A stretch of 64,000 nt of DNA from Mycolicibacterium flavescens (GTDB lineage Bacteria; Actinomycetota; Actinomycetes; Mycobacteriales; Mycobacteriaceae), in the NCBI GenBank assembly GCA_900637135.1, contig LR134353.1, positions 3,844,001-3,908,000 on the forward strand, in the 5' to 3' direction. The notes beneath the pieces were generated by a model. It saw only the letters and a program-made list of their open reading frames with translations, made no database searches and was not told where the DNA came from. A program made the position numbers and the translations under genes. Shown in pieces: positions 22,992 to 31,813 of the stretch; position 1 is the first letter of the stretch, and the number at the start of each line of letters is the position of its first letter.

Positions 22992-24352
22992 TGAGCATTT
23001 CGCACGTCCCGCCCACGCAGGGCGGCGCTTCATCCTCGGCCGCGTCGGACAACAACGAGACGGTAGTCGTTGTCGGCGGCCAGGATTGGGACCAAGTGGT
23101 CCAGGCCGCCAAGGATGCGGCCGCGGCCCACGCAGGCGAACGCATCGTCGTGAACATGGGTCCGCAGCACCCCTCCACCCACGGTGTGCTCCGGCTGGTC
23201 CTTGAGATCGAGGGTGAGACGGTCATCTCCGCCCGCTGCGGAATCGGCTACCTGCACACCGGAATCGAGAAGAACCTCGAGTTCCGCAACTGGACGCAGG
23301 GCGTCACGTTCGTCACGCGGATGGACTATCTGTCGCCGTTCTTCAACGAGACGGCCTACTGTCTGGGCGTCGAGAAACTGCTGGGCGTCACCGACGCGAT
23401 CCCCGAGCGCGCCAGCGTCATCCGCGTGATGATGATGGAGCTCAACCGGATCTCCTCGCATCTTGTCGCGCTGGCGACCGGCGGGATGGAACTGGGCGCG
23501 ATGAGCGCGATGTTTTACGGATTCCGTGAGCGCGAGCAGATCCTGTCGGTGTTCGAGACGGTGACGGGCCTGCGGATGAACAGCGCGTACGTTCGTCCGG
23601 GCGGGGTGGCGGTGGACCTTCCCGACGAGGCAGTGCCGCAGATCCGTGAGGTGCTCGAGCTTATGCCCAAGCGGCTCAAGGACCTCGAGGACCTGCTCAA
23701 CGAGAACTACATCTGGAAGGGCCGCACGGTCGGCGTCGGTTATCTCGATCTGACCGGGTGCATGGCGCTCGGGATCACCGGGCCCTGCCTGCGTTCCACC
23801 GGGCTGCCGCACGACCTGCGCAAGACCCAACCGTATTGCGGTTACGAGACATACGACTTCGACGTGATCACCGACGAGGGTTGTGACTCCTACGGCCGGT
23901 ATCTGATCCGGGTCAAGGAGATGCACGAGTCGCTGAAGATCGTCGAGCAGTGTCTGGACCGACTGCGGCCCGGGCCCGTGATGATCGAGGACAAGAAGCT
24001 GGGTTGGCCGGCCGACCTGAAGGTCGGCCCGGACGGGCTGGGTAACTCACCCGAGCACATCGCCAGGATCATGGGTCATTCGATGGAGGGGCTGATCCAC
24101 CACTTCAAGCTCGTCACCGAGGGAATCCGGGTGCCCCCAGGGCAGGTCTATGTCGCGGTCGAGTCTCCGCGCGGCGAACTCGGCGTGCACATGGTCTCCG
24201 ACGGCGGCACCCGCCCCTACCGGGTGCATTACCGGGACCCGTCGTTCAACAACCTGCAGGCCGTCGCCGCGATGTGTGAAGGCGGCATGGTCGCCGATCT
24301 GATCACCGCGGTGGCGTCGATCGACCCGGTGATGGGAGGCGTGGACAGGTGA
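22991..24352 (+). CDS. nuoD: NADH-quinone oxidoreductase subunit D
   Basis: A 49-kDa-type subunit (453 residues) forming the quinone cavity with NuoB. Family motifs are NMGPQHPSTHGVLRLVLE, GYLHTGIEKNLE, MMMELNRISSHL and GELGVHMVSDGGTRPYR. The catalytic-site histidine lies in QHPSTHG. An N-terminal extension of about 50 alanine/valine-rich residues (SSAASDNNETVVVVGGQDW) precedes the core. It overlaps nuoE by 4 nt (GTGA). Confidence 0.97.
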   Translation: MSISHVPPTQGGASSSAASDNNETVVVVGGQDWDQVVQAAKDAAAAHAGERIVVNMGPQHPSTHGVLRLVLEIEGETVISARCGIGYLHTGIEKNLEFRNWTQGVTFVTRMDYLSPFFNETAYCLGVEKLLGVTDAIPERASVIRVMMMELNRISSHLVALATGGMELGAMSAMFYGFREREQILSVFETVTGLRMNSAYVRPGGVAVDLPDEAVPQIREVLELMPKRLKDLEDLLNENYIWKGRTVGVGYLDLTGCMALGITGPCLRSTGLPHDLRKTQPYCGYETYDFDVITDEGCDSYGRYLIRVKEMHESLKIVEQCLDRLRPGPVMIEDKKLGWPADLKVGPDGLGNSPEHIARIMGHSMEGLIHHFKLVTEGIRVPPGQVYVAVESPRGELGVHMVSDGGTRPYRVHYRDPSFNNLQAVAAMCEGGMVADLITAVASIDPVMGGVDR

Positions 24353-25212
24353 GCGTATTCCTCGAGCTCGGTCAGCGACCCGAGGAACCCGGCCCGCCGA
24401 TCAACGGGCCGGTGTCATATTCAGACGACGTCGTGGCCCGGCTCACCGCCGACGCCGAGATGATCATCTCGCGCTACCCGCAGTCGCGTTCGGCGCTGCT
24501 GCCGTTGCTGCACCTCGTGCAGTCGGAGGACGGATGCCTGACCCCCGCCGGTATCACGTTCTGCGCCAGGCAGTTGGGCCTGACCGACGCCGAGGTCACC
24601 GCGGTGGCGACCTTCTACTCGATGTACCGGCGGACGCCGACCGGCGAGTACCTCGTCGGCGTGTGCACCAACACCCTGTGCGCGGTGATGGGTGGCGACG
24701 CGATTCTCGAAGCGCTGCAGGAACATCTGGGCGTCCATGCCGGTGAGACGACTCCGGATGGACGCGTCACCCTCGAACACATCGAGTGCAACGCGGCGTG
24801 TGATTACGCGCCGGTGGTGATGGTCAACTGGGAGTTCTTCGACAACCAGACGACGTCCTCGGCGCGCGACCTCGTCGACGCGCTCCGCGAGGGTCAACCT
24901 CCCGAACCCACGCGGGGAACGCCGCTGTGCACATTCCGGGAGACCGCGCGCACGCTCGCGGGTCTGCCCGACCCACGCTCGGGCGGCAACAACGTCGGCG
25001 GCGCCACGTTGGCGGGGCTGCGGGTCGCGCGTGAACGCGGCATGCAGGCGCCCGACGCCGACGCCTCCGCCGCTTCCACCGAGACGCTCGACGACCAAAC
25101 GGCGGGTGTCAAGGCCACCAGGAACGCGTCCGCGCCCGGCCCGTCGGCGACCGTCCCGCCGAAGTCAGAAACCGTCGAAACCGACCCAGACACAACGGAT
25201 TCCCGCGCATGA
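24349..25212 (+). CDS. nuoE: NADH-quinone oxidoreductase subunit E
   Basis: Thioredoxin-fold subunit with the N1a [2Fe-2S] cluster. Ligands are Cys106 and Cys111 (VCTNTLC) and Cys147 and Cys151 (CNAAC). The protein is 287 residues, much longer than the ~160 of most NuoE. After residue ~185 it carries a tail of about 100 residues rich in Ala, Thr, Pro and Ser that looks disordered. The start is GTG overlapping the nuoD stop; the end overlaps the nuoF ATG (ATGA). Confidence 0.95.
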   Translation: MSVFLELGQRPEEPGPPINGPVSYSDDVVARLTADAEMIISRYPQSRSALLPLLHLVQSEDGCLTPAGITFCARQLGLTDAEVTAVATFYSMYRRTPTGEYLVGVCTNTLCAVMGGDAILEALQEHLGVHAGETTPDGRVTLEHIECNAACDYAPVVMVNWEFFDNQTTSSARDLVDALREGQPPEPTRGTPLCTFRETARTLAGLPDPRSGGNNVGGATLAGLRVARERGMQAPDADASAASTETLDDQTAGVKATRNASAPGPSATVPPKSETVETDPDTTDSRA

Positions 25213-26525
25213 CAGACCTGACACCCGTGTTCAGCCGGTTCTGGGACGAGCCGGAACCATGGTCGATGGACACCTACCGCCGCCACGGCGGCTACCGCGC
25301 CCTGGAGAAGGCCCTGGCGATGGACCCGGACGAGCTCATCAACCTGGTGAAGGAGTCCGGCCTGCGGGGTCGCGGCGGCGCGGGCTTTCCCACCGGCACG
25401 AAGTGGTCGTTCATCCCGCAGAGCGACACCGGCGCCGGAGCCAAGCCGCACTACCTGGTGGTCAACGCCGATGAGTCGGAACCCGGTACGTGCAAAGACA
25501 TTCCGCTGATGCTGACGACCCCGCACTTCCTCATCGAGGGTGCAATCATCGCGGCCTACGCGATCCGGGCGCATCACGCCTTCATCTACCTGCGCGGCGA
25601 GGTGGTGCCGGTGCTGCGCAGGCTGCACGCCGCGGTCGCCGAAGCGCACGAGGCCGGTTTCCTCGGCAACGACATCCAAGGGTCGGGCTTCGACCTGGAA
25701 CTGATCGTGCACGCCGGGGCGGGCGCCTACATCTGCGGTGAGGAGACCGCGCTGCTGGACTCGCTCGAAGGCCGACGCGGACAACCGAGGTTGCGGCCGC
25801 CGTTCCCCGCCGTCGCAGGGCTGTACGCCTGTCCGACCGTGGTCAACAATGTCGAGTCGATCGCCAGCGTTCCGCCCATCCTGCTCAACGGCATCGACTG
25901 GTTCCGGTCGATGGGTTCGGAGAAGTCTCCGGGCTTCACGCTGTATTCGCTGTCGGGTCACGTGACCAACCCAGGACAGTACGAGGCGCCGCTGGGCATC
26001 ACGCTGCGCGAACTGCTGGAGTATGCGGGCGGAGTCCGTTCCGGGCACCGGTTGAAGTTCTGGACACCCGGCGGCTCCTCCACTCCCCTGCTGACCGATG
26101 AACACCTTGACGTACCACTGGATTACGAGGGCATGGCCGGCGTCGGCACCATGCTCGGCACCAAGGCGCTGCAGATCTTCGACGAGACCACCTGCGTGGT
26201 GCGCGCCGTGCGCCGCTGGACCGACTTCTACGCCCACGAGTCGTGCGGCAAGTGCACGCCGTGCCGCGAGGGCACCTACTGGCTGGCACAGATCTACGAG
26301 CGCCTGGAGACGGGCGCGGGCACCGAGGCCGACATCGACAAGCTGCTCGACATCTCCGACAACATCTTCGGAAAAGCGTTCTGCGCTTTGGGTGACGGCG
26401 CGGCGGCACCCATCATGTCGTCGATCAAGTTCTTCCGCGACGAGTACATCGCCCACCTCGACGGCGGGTGCCCGTTCGATCCGCACGCCTCCACGCTGAT
26501 GGCGGCGGAAGGGGTCGGGGTCTGA
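25209..26525 (+). CDS. nuoF: NADH-quinone oxidoreductase subunit F
   Basis: NADH-, FMN- and N3 [4Fe-4S]-binding subunit where electrons enter complex I; 438 residues. The FMN/NADH glycine loop is GLRGRGGAGFPTGTKW and the flavin site NADESEPGTCKD. The cluster ligands are ESCGKCTPCREG plus the distal cysteine in GKAFCALGDGAA. It is coupled to nuoE by ATGA overlap; 51 nt separate it from nuoG. Confidence 0.97.
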   Translation: MTDLTPVFSRFWDEPEPWSMDTYRRHGGYRALEKALAMDPDELINLVKESGLRGRGGAGFPTGTKWSFIPQSDTGAGAKPHYLVVNADESEPGTCKDIPLMLTTPHFLIEGAIIAAYAIRAHHAFIYLRGEVVPVLRRLHAAVAEAHEAGFLGNDIQGSGFDLELIVHAGAGAYICGEETALLDSLEGRRGQPRLRPPFPAVAGLYACPTVVNNVESIASVPPILLNGIDWFRSMGSEKSPGFTLYSLSGHVTNPGQYEAPLGITLRELLEYAGGVRSGHRLKFWTPGGSSTPLLTDEHLDVPLDYEGMAGVGTMLGTKALQIFDETTCVVRAVRRWTDFYAHESCGKCTPCREGTYWLAQIYERLETGAGTEADIDKLLDISDNIFGKAFCALGDGAAAPIMSSIKFFRDEYIAHLDGGCPFDPHASTLMAAEGVGV

Positions 26526-26576
26526 TGGGGGCGATTGTCTGCAGTGGCCGCACGTTCGCGGCGAAAAGGGGGCGCA

Positions 26577-28967
26577 ATGACGCAGACCGCTGACACCGGG
26601 GAAGACACCGGAGTCGAGATGGTCCAGTTGTCCATCGACGGCTTCGACGTCAGCGTTCCGAAGGGCACGTTGGTGATTCGGGCCGCAGAACTGATCGGCA
26701 TCCAGATCCCGCGATTCTGCGACCATCCACTGCTCGACCCGGTGGGGGCCTGCCGGCAGTGCCTGGTCGAGGTCGAGGGCCAGCGCAAACCGATGGCGTC
26801 GTGCACGACGACCTGCACCCCGGACATGGTGGTGCGCACGCAGTACACCTCACCGGAGGCCGATAAGGCGCAGCAGGGCATCATGGAGTTCCTGCTGATC
26901 AACCATCCGCTGGACTGCCCGGTGTGCGACAAGGGTGGCGAATGCCCGCTGCAGAACCAGGCGATGTCCAACGGCCGCGCCGAAACTCGCTTCGAAGACG
27001 TCAAACGCACCTTCCCGAAGCCGATCAACATCTCCTCGCAAGTGCTGCTGGACCGCGAGCGCTGTGTGCTGTGCGCGCGCTGCACCCGCTTCTCCGAGCA
27101 GATCGCCGGCGATCCGTTCATCGAATTGCTCGAGCGCGGTGCGCTGCAACAGGTCGGCATCGCGACGGATGAACCGTTCGAGTCCTACTTCTCTGGCAAC
27201 ACCGTGCAGATCTGCCCGGTTGGCGCGCTGACCGGGGCGGCCTACCGCTTCCGGGCCCGGCCGTTCGACCTGGTGTCGAGCCCCAGCGTGTGCGAGCACT
27301 GCGCATCGGGATGCGCCCAGCGCACCGACCATCGGCGCGGAAAGGTCATGCGCCGCTTGGCCGGTGACGAACCCCAGGTCAACGAGGAATGGAACTGCGA
27401 CAAGGGTCGCTGGGCCTTCACCTACACCACCCAGGGCGACCGCATCACCACCCCGATGATCCGCGACGAGGACGGCAAGTTGCGCCCCGCCTCGTGGTCG
27501 GAGGCTCTCGTGGTCGCCGGCACCGGGCTGGCGGCCGCCGCCGGAAGCGCGGGCGTGCTGGTCGGCGGCCGGATGACCGTCGAGGACGCCTACGCCTACT
27601 CCAAGTTCGCCCGGATCGTGCTCAACACCAACGACATCGACTTCCGGGCCCGGTCGCACAGCGCCGAGGAGGCCGACTTCCTGGCCGCCCATGTCGCGGG
27701 ACAGCCGATGACGGTGACCTACACCGATCTGGAAAATGCGCCGGCGGTGCTGCTGGCGGGGTTCGAGCCGGAAGAGGAATCCCCGATCGTGTTCCTGCGG
27801 CTGCGCAAGGCCGCGCGCAACAAGGGGCTGCAGGTCATCTCCGTCGCCCCCTTCGCCACCCGCGCCCTGACCAAGCTGCGAGGCCGCCTGGTCACCGCGG
27901 TCCCGGGCGACGAGGCCGCCGTCCTGGACGCGCTGGCCGACGACCCGCAGCTGCGGCTGCCGGGCGCGATCATCATGGTCGGCGAGCGTCTGGCTACCTC
28001 GCCCGGAGCGCTCTCTGCGGCAAGCAGATTGGCAGAAGCGACCGGCGCCCGGCTGTCGTGGGTGCCGAGACGGGCAGGCGAACGAGGCGCGGCTGAGGCC
28101 GGCGCGTTACCGAACCTGCTGCCCGGTGGCAGGCCGATCGCCGACAGCGTGGCCGTCGAGCAGACCGCGGCGGCATGGCACGTCAGCGAGCTGCCCACCG
28201 ATCCTGGTCGCGACACCACCGCGATATTGGAGGCAGCGCGCAGTGGCGAACTGGGCGCCCTGCTCGTCGGTGGCATCGAGGTCGATGACCTACCCGATCC
28301 CGAAGCGGCACTGGCCGCGATCGAGTCCACACCGTTCGTCGTCAGCCTCGAACTGCGGGAGAGCGCGGTGACAGCGGTCGCCGACGTCGTCTTCCCCATC
28401 GCGCCCGTGGTGGAGAAAGCCGGTTCATTCCTGAACTGGGAGGGCCGACTTCGTCCGTTCCAGCCGTCACTGGAGACCAACGCCATCCCCGATCTGCGGG
28501 TGTTGACCTTCCTGGCCGACGAGATCGGTGTCGCGTTGAACCTGCCGACCGCAGCGGCCGCCGGAGACGAGATATCGCGCTTGGGCATGTGGGCGGGTCG
28601 ACGGCCCGAGGCACCGAACGTTGCTGCGCCGAAGCGGATGCCGCCGGCCGAGGGGCAAGCCGTGCTCGCGGGGTGGCGGATGCTGCTCGACGAAGGCCGG
28701 CTACAAGACGGCGAACCGCATCTGGCGGGCACCGCCCGTGCCCCGGTGGCACGGCTTTCCGCCGCCACCGCGGCCGAAATCGGCGCCGCGGAGGGCGATC
28801 TGGTCACCGCGAGGACACCGCGAGGAACGATCACGCTGCCGTTGGCCATCACCGACATGGGTGACCGCGTGATCTGGCTCCCCCTGAATTCGCCGGGTTC
28901 GGCGGTGCATCGAAGCCTCGGGGTGTCCACCGGTGATGTCGTGTCGATCGGACGGGCCGAACCGTGA
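26577..28967 (+). CDS. nuoG: NADH-quinone oxidoreductase subunit G
   Basis: The largest peripheral subunit, 796 residues. It has an N-terminal ferredoxin-like [2Fe-2S] site (RFCDHPLLDPVGACRQC), the His-containing cluster segment HPLDCPVCDKGGECPLQ, a [4Fe-4S] site CVLCARCTRFSEQ with ICPVGAL, and the extra N7 cluster (VCEHCASGCAQ with WNCDKGRW), which only some bacteria keep. The rest is a molybdopterin-oxidoreductase-like domain without cofactor function in complex I. The ATG at 26577 follows AAAAGGGGG; an upstream ATG at 26535 lacks a site. It overlaps nuoH by 4 nt. Confidence 0.96.
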   Translation: MTQTADTGEDTGVEMVQLSIDGFDVSVPKGTLVIRAAELIGIQIPRFCDHPLLDPVGACRQCLVEVEGQRKPMASCTTTCTPDMVVRTQYTSPEADKAQQGIMEFLLINHPLDCPVCDKGGECPLQNQAMSNGRAETRFEDVKRTFPKPINISSQVLLDRERCVLCARCTRFSEQIAGDPFIELLERGALQQVGIATDEPFESYFSGNTVQICPVGALTGAAYRFRARPFDLVSSPSVCEHCASGCAQRTDHRRGKVMRRLAGDEPQVNEEWNCDKGRWAFTYTTQGDRITTPMIRDEDGKLRPASWSEALVVAGTGLAAAAGSAGVLVGGRMTVEDAYAYSKFARIVLNTNDIDFRARSHSAEEADFLAAHVAGQPMTVTYTDLENAPAVLLAGFEPEEESPIVFLRLRKAARNKGLQVISVAPFATRALTKLRGRLVTAVPGDEAAVLDALADDPQLRLPGAIIMVGERLATSPGALSAASRLAEATGARLSWVPRRAGERGAAEAGALPNLLPGGRPIADSVAVEQTAAAWHVSELPTDPGRDTTAILEAARSGELGALLVGGIEVDDLPDPEAALAAIESTPFVVSLELRESAVTAVADVVFPIAPVVEKAGSFLNWEGRLRPFQPSLETNAIPDLRVLTFLADEIGVALNLPTAAAAGDEISRLGMWAGRRPEAPNVAAPKRMPPAEGQAVLAGWRMLLDEGRLQDGEPHLAGTARAPVARLSAATAAEIGAAEGDLVTARTPRGTITLPLAITDMGDRVIWLPLNSPGSAVHRSLGVSTGDVVSIGRAEP

Positions 28968-30205
28968 TCCATCCCGATCCCACCCTGTTCGGTCATGACC
29001 CGTGGTGGCTGATCCTCGCGAAGGCGCTCGCGATCTTCGCGTTCCTGATGCTGTCGGTGCTCTCGGCGATCCTGATCGAGCGCAAACTGCTGGGCCGCAT
29101 GCAGATGCGGTTCGGACCTAACCGTGTGGGCCCCAGGGGACTGCTGCAGTCGCTGGTGGACGGCGTCAAGCTCGCGCTCAAGGAGGGTCTGGTCCCGGCG
29201 GGAGTCGACAAGTTCGTCTACCTTGCGGCACCGGTGATCGCCGCGGTGCCCGCCTTCATCGCCTTCGCCGTCATCCCGATGGGCGGCGAGGTCTCGATCT
29301 TCGGCCACCGCACCGCATTGCAGCTGACGGACATGCCCGTCGCCGTCCTGTACATCCTGGCGGCGACCTCCATCGGCGTGTACGGGATCGTGCTGGCCGG
29401 GTGGGCCTCGGGGTCGACGTATCCGCTGCTGGGCGGCATTCGCTCGAGCGCGCAGGTGATTTCGTATGAGATCGCCATGGCACTGTCGTTCGTGGCGGTG
29501 TTCATCTACGCGGGTACGATGTCGACCTCCGGCATCGTCGCCGCCCAGGACGGCACCTGGTTCATCTTCCTGCTGCTGCCGTCGTTCCTGGTTTACCTGG
29601 TTTCGATGGTGGGCGAAACGAACCGTGCGCCTTTCGATCTCCCCGAAGCCGAGGGTGAACTGGTAGGCGGTTTCCACACCGAGTACTCGTCGATCAAGTT
29701 CGCGATGTTCATGCTCGCCGAGTACGTCAACATGACCACCGTCTCCGCGCTGGCGACCACGATGTTCCTGGGCGGCTGGCACGCCCCGTGGCCAATCAAC
29801 ATGTGGGATGGCGCCAATACCGGGTGGTGGCCACTGCTGTGGTTCGTTGCCAAGGTGTGGGGGTTCATGTTCCTGTTCTTCTGGCTGCGCGCCACGTTGC
29901 CCCGAATGCGCTACGACCAGTTCATGGGGCTGGGATGGAAAGCGCTCATCCCGTTCTCGTTGGCTTGGATCATGATCGTCGCCACGGCGCGCGCGCTCCG
30001 CAACGAGGGCTTCAGTCAGGTGACGACGACGCTCGCCTCGCTCGGCGCCATCGCGGTCCTGCTGATCGCCGTGGCGCTGTGGCGGTCGGCGCGCCGACGC
30101 AACGTTCGCGCCATCCCACGCCAGAACCTGGATCCGGAGATCTTCCCCACCCCGCCCCTGCCGAGCAGCACGCAGACCGCAACCAAGGAGCCAGCCGATG
30201 CCTAA
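28964..30205 (+). CDS. nuoH: NADH-quinone oxidoreductase subunit H
   Basis: Eight- to nine-helix membrane subunit (413 residues) linking the quinone cavity to the proton path. Signatures are RKLLGRMQMRFGPNRVGPRGLLQ, the acidic loop EVSIFGHRTALQLTDMPV and FDLPEAEGELVGGFHTEYS (ETNRAPFDLPEAE). The C-terminal tail is basic then polar (RRRNVRAIPRQNL). The start is GTG within the nuoG stop. It overlaps nuoI by 8 nt. Confidence 0.97.
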   Translation: MIHPDPTLFGHDPWWLILAKALAIFAFLMLSVLSAILIERKLLGRMQMRFGPNRVGPRGLLQSLVDGVKLALKEGLVPAGVDKFVYLAAPVIAAVPAFIAFAVIPMGGEVSIFGHRTALQLTDMPVAVLYILAATSIGVYGIVLAGWASGSTYPLLGGIRSSAQVISYEIAMALSFVAVFIYAGTMSTSGIVAAQDGTWFIFLLLPSFLVYLVSMVGETNRAPFDLPEAEGELVGGFHTEYSSIKFAMFMLAEYVNMTTVSALATTMFLGGWHAPWPINMWDGANTGWWPLLWFVAKVWGFMFLFFWLRATLPRMRYDQFMGLGWKALIPFSLAWIMIVATARALRNEGFSQVTTTLASLGAIAVLLIAVALWRSARRRNVRAIPRQNLDPEIFPTPPLPSSTQTATKEPADA

Positions 30206-30743
30206 GTTCCTCGACGCGCTGAAAGGTTTCGGGGTCACCTTCGGAACCATGTTCAAAAAGCCGATCACCGAGGAGTATCCGGAAAAGCCGGGGCCCGTCG
30301 CCAAGCGCTATCACGGCCGGCACCAACTGAACCGGTACCCGGACGGTCTGGAGAAATGCATCGGCTGCGAACTGTGCGCCTGGGCCTGCCCCGCCGACGC
30401 CATCTATGTCGAGGGCGACGACAACACCGAGGACGAACGGTATTCCCCCGGTGAGCGCTACGGGCGCGTCTATCAGATCAACTATCTGCGCTGCATCGGC
30501 TGCGGCCTGTGCATCGAGGCCTGCCCCACCCGGGCGTTGACGATGACCAACGACTACGAGATGGCCGACGACAACCGCGCCGACCTGATCTGGGGTAAGG
30601 ACAAGTTGTTGGCGCCGTTGCGGTCCGGCATGCTGCCGCCGCCGCATCCGATGGCCCCCGGCGCCACCGACGAGGACTACTACCTGGGCAACATCGGACC
30701 CGTCGAGCAGGAAACCCAGAAGGTCACCGGGGACGTTCGATGA
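30198..30743 (+). CDS. nuoI: NADH-quinone oxidoreductase subunit I
   Basis: Ferredoxin-like subunit with clusters N6a and N6b, 181 residues. Two complete CxxCxxCxxxCP motifs are seen: CIGCELCAWACP and CIGCGLCIEACP. The N-terminus has an amphipathic membrane-contact helix (FLDALKGFGVTFGTMFKK). It overlaps nuoH by 8 nt and nuoJ by 4 nt. Confidence 0.97.
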   Translation: MPKFLDALKGFGVTFGTMFKKPITEEYPEKPGPVAKRYHGRHQLNRYPDGLEKCIGCELCAWACPADAIYVEGDDNTEDERYSPGERYGRVYQINYLRCIGCGLCIEACPTRALTMTNDYEMADDNRADLIWGKDKLLAPLRSGMLPPPHPMAPGATDEDYYLGNIGPVEQETQKVTGDVR

Positions 30744-31510
30744 GGCTCGACCTGCTCGCGGCCGTGGCCGCCGACAACCCAGGGCAGACCACGACCACCG
30801 AGGCCGTGCTGTTCTGGGTGTTGGGGATCGTGGCGGTCGTCGGTGCGCTCGGGGTGATCGCCGCACCGAAAGCGGTGTACTCCGCGATGTTTCTGGCCAT
30901 GACGATGATCGTGTTGGCGGTGTTCTACATCGCCCAGGGTGCGCTGTTCCTCGGTGTGGTCCAGGTGGTGGTATACACCGGTGCCGTCATGATGATCTTC
31001 CTGTTCGTGCTGATGCTCATCGGTGTCGACTCGTCGGACTCGCTCGTGGAAACGATTCGCGGGCAACGGGTTGCCGGTGTCGTCATCGGTGTCGGTTTCG
31101 GTCTGCTGCTCATCGCGGGCATCGGCAACGTCTCGGTCGGCGGCTTCACCGGCCTGGCCCAGGCGAACGCGGGTGGCAACGTCGAGGGCTTGGCGGCGCT
31201 CATCTTCGTGCGCTACCTGTGGGCGTTCGAGTTGACCAGCGCACTGCTGATCACCGCCGCGCTCGGCGCGATGGTGCTGGCACACCGGGAACGCTTCGGA
31301 CGCCGCAAGACCCAGCGCGAACTCGCCGAAGAACGGTTCAAACCGGGCGGCTATCCGACGACGTTGCCCAATCCCGGTGTCTTCGCGCGCAACAACGCCG
31401 TCGACATCGCCGCCCGCCTACCTGACGGTTCCAATTCGGACCTGTCCGTCAGCCCCATCCTGCAGAAGCGGACCGTCACCGTGACGAACGGCCGAGGAGG
31501 CGGGGAGTGA
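30740..31510 (+). CDS. nuoJ: NADH-quinone oxidoreductase subunit J
   Basis: Five-helix membrane subunit, 256 residues. The conserved VVQVVVYTGAVMMIFLFVLMLIG (helix 3 with the pi-bulge region) and ALYS-type N-terminal helices are present. A hydrophilic C-terminal tail of about 70 residues (RERFGRRKTQRELAEERFKPGG onward) exceeds that of E. coli NuoJ (184 aa) and is usual in mycobacteria. It is ATGA-coupled to nuoI and GTGA-coupled to nuoK. Confidence 0.95.
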   Translation: MRLDLLAAVAADNPGQTTTTEAVLFWVLGIVAVVGALGVIAAPKAVYSAMFLAMTMIVLAVFYIAQGALFLGVVQVVVYTGAVMMIFLFVLMLIGVDSSDSLVETIRGQRVAGVVIGVGFGLLLIAGIGNVSVGGFTGLAQANAGGNVEGLAALIFVRYLWAFELTSALLITAALGAMVLAHRERFGRRKTQRELAEERFKPGGYPTTLPNPGVFARNNAVDIAARLPDGSNSDLSVSPILQKRTVTVTNGRGGGE

Positions 31511-31806
31511 ATCCCGACAACTATCTCTATCTGTCGGCGCTGTTGTTCACGATAGGCGCGGCAGGAGTGTTGTTGCGCCGCAACGCGATCGTGGTGTTCA
31601 TGTGCGTCGAGCTGATGTTGAACGCGGCCAACCTCGCGTTCGTCTCGTTCTCCCGCATGCACGGCCACCTCAACGGCCAAGTGGTCGCGTTCTTCACCAT
31701 GGTGGTCGCCGCCTGCGAGGTGGTGGTCGGGCTGGCGATCATCATGAGCATCTTCCGTACCCGCCGGTCGGCTTCGGTCGACGACGCAAGCCTTCTGAAG
31801 AACTAG
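31507..31806 (+). CDS. nuoK: NADH-quinone oxidoreductase subunit K
   Basis: A 99-residue, three-helix subunit homologous to MrpC. It has LLRRNAIVVFMCVELMLNAANLAF, with the proton-path glutamate in CVELMLN, and VVAACEVVVGLAIIM with the second glutamate. The start is GTG overlapping the nuoJ stop. Confidence 0.97.
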   Translation: MNPDNYLYLSALLFTIGAAGVLLRRNAIVVFMCVELMLNAANLAFVSFSRMHGHLNGQVVAFFTMVVAACEVVVGLAIIMSIFRTRRSASVDDASLLKN

Positions 31807-31813
31807 AGGCGCG

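Noticed and set aside
26535..26576. Longer NuoG start at the upstream ATG 26535
   Set aside because: No ribosome-binding site precedes it, while ATG 26577 follows AAAAGGGGG and begins near the conserved ferredoxin-like domain.
27719..30304. 861-residue open frame on the minus strand opposite nuoG and nuoH
   Set aside because: Composition is arginine/alanine/proline low complexity with no motif, and it lies antisense to two certain genes. It is a GC-bias shadow.
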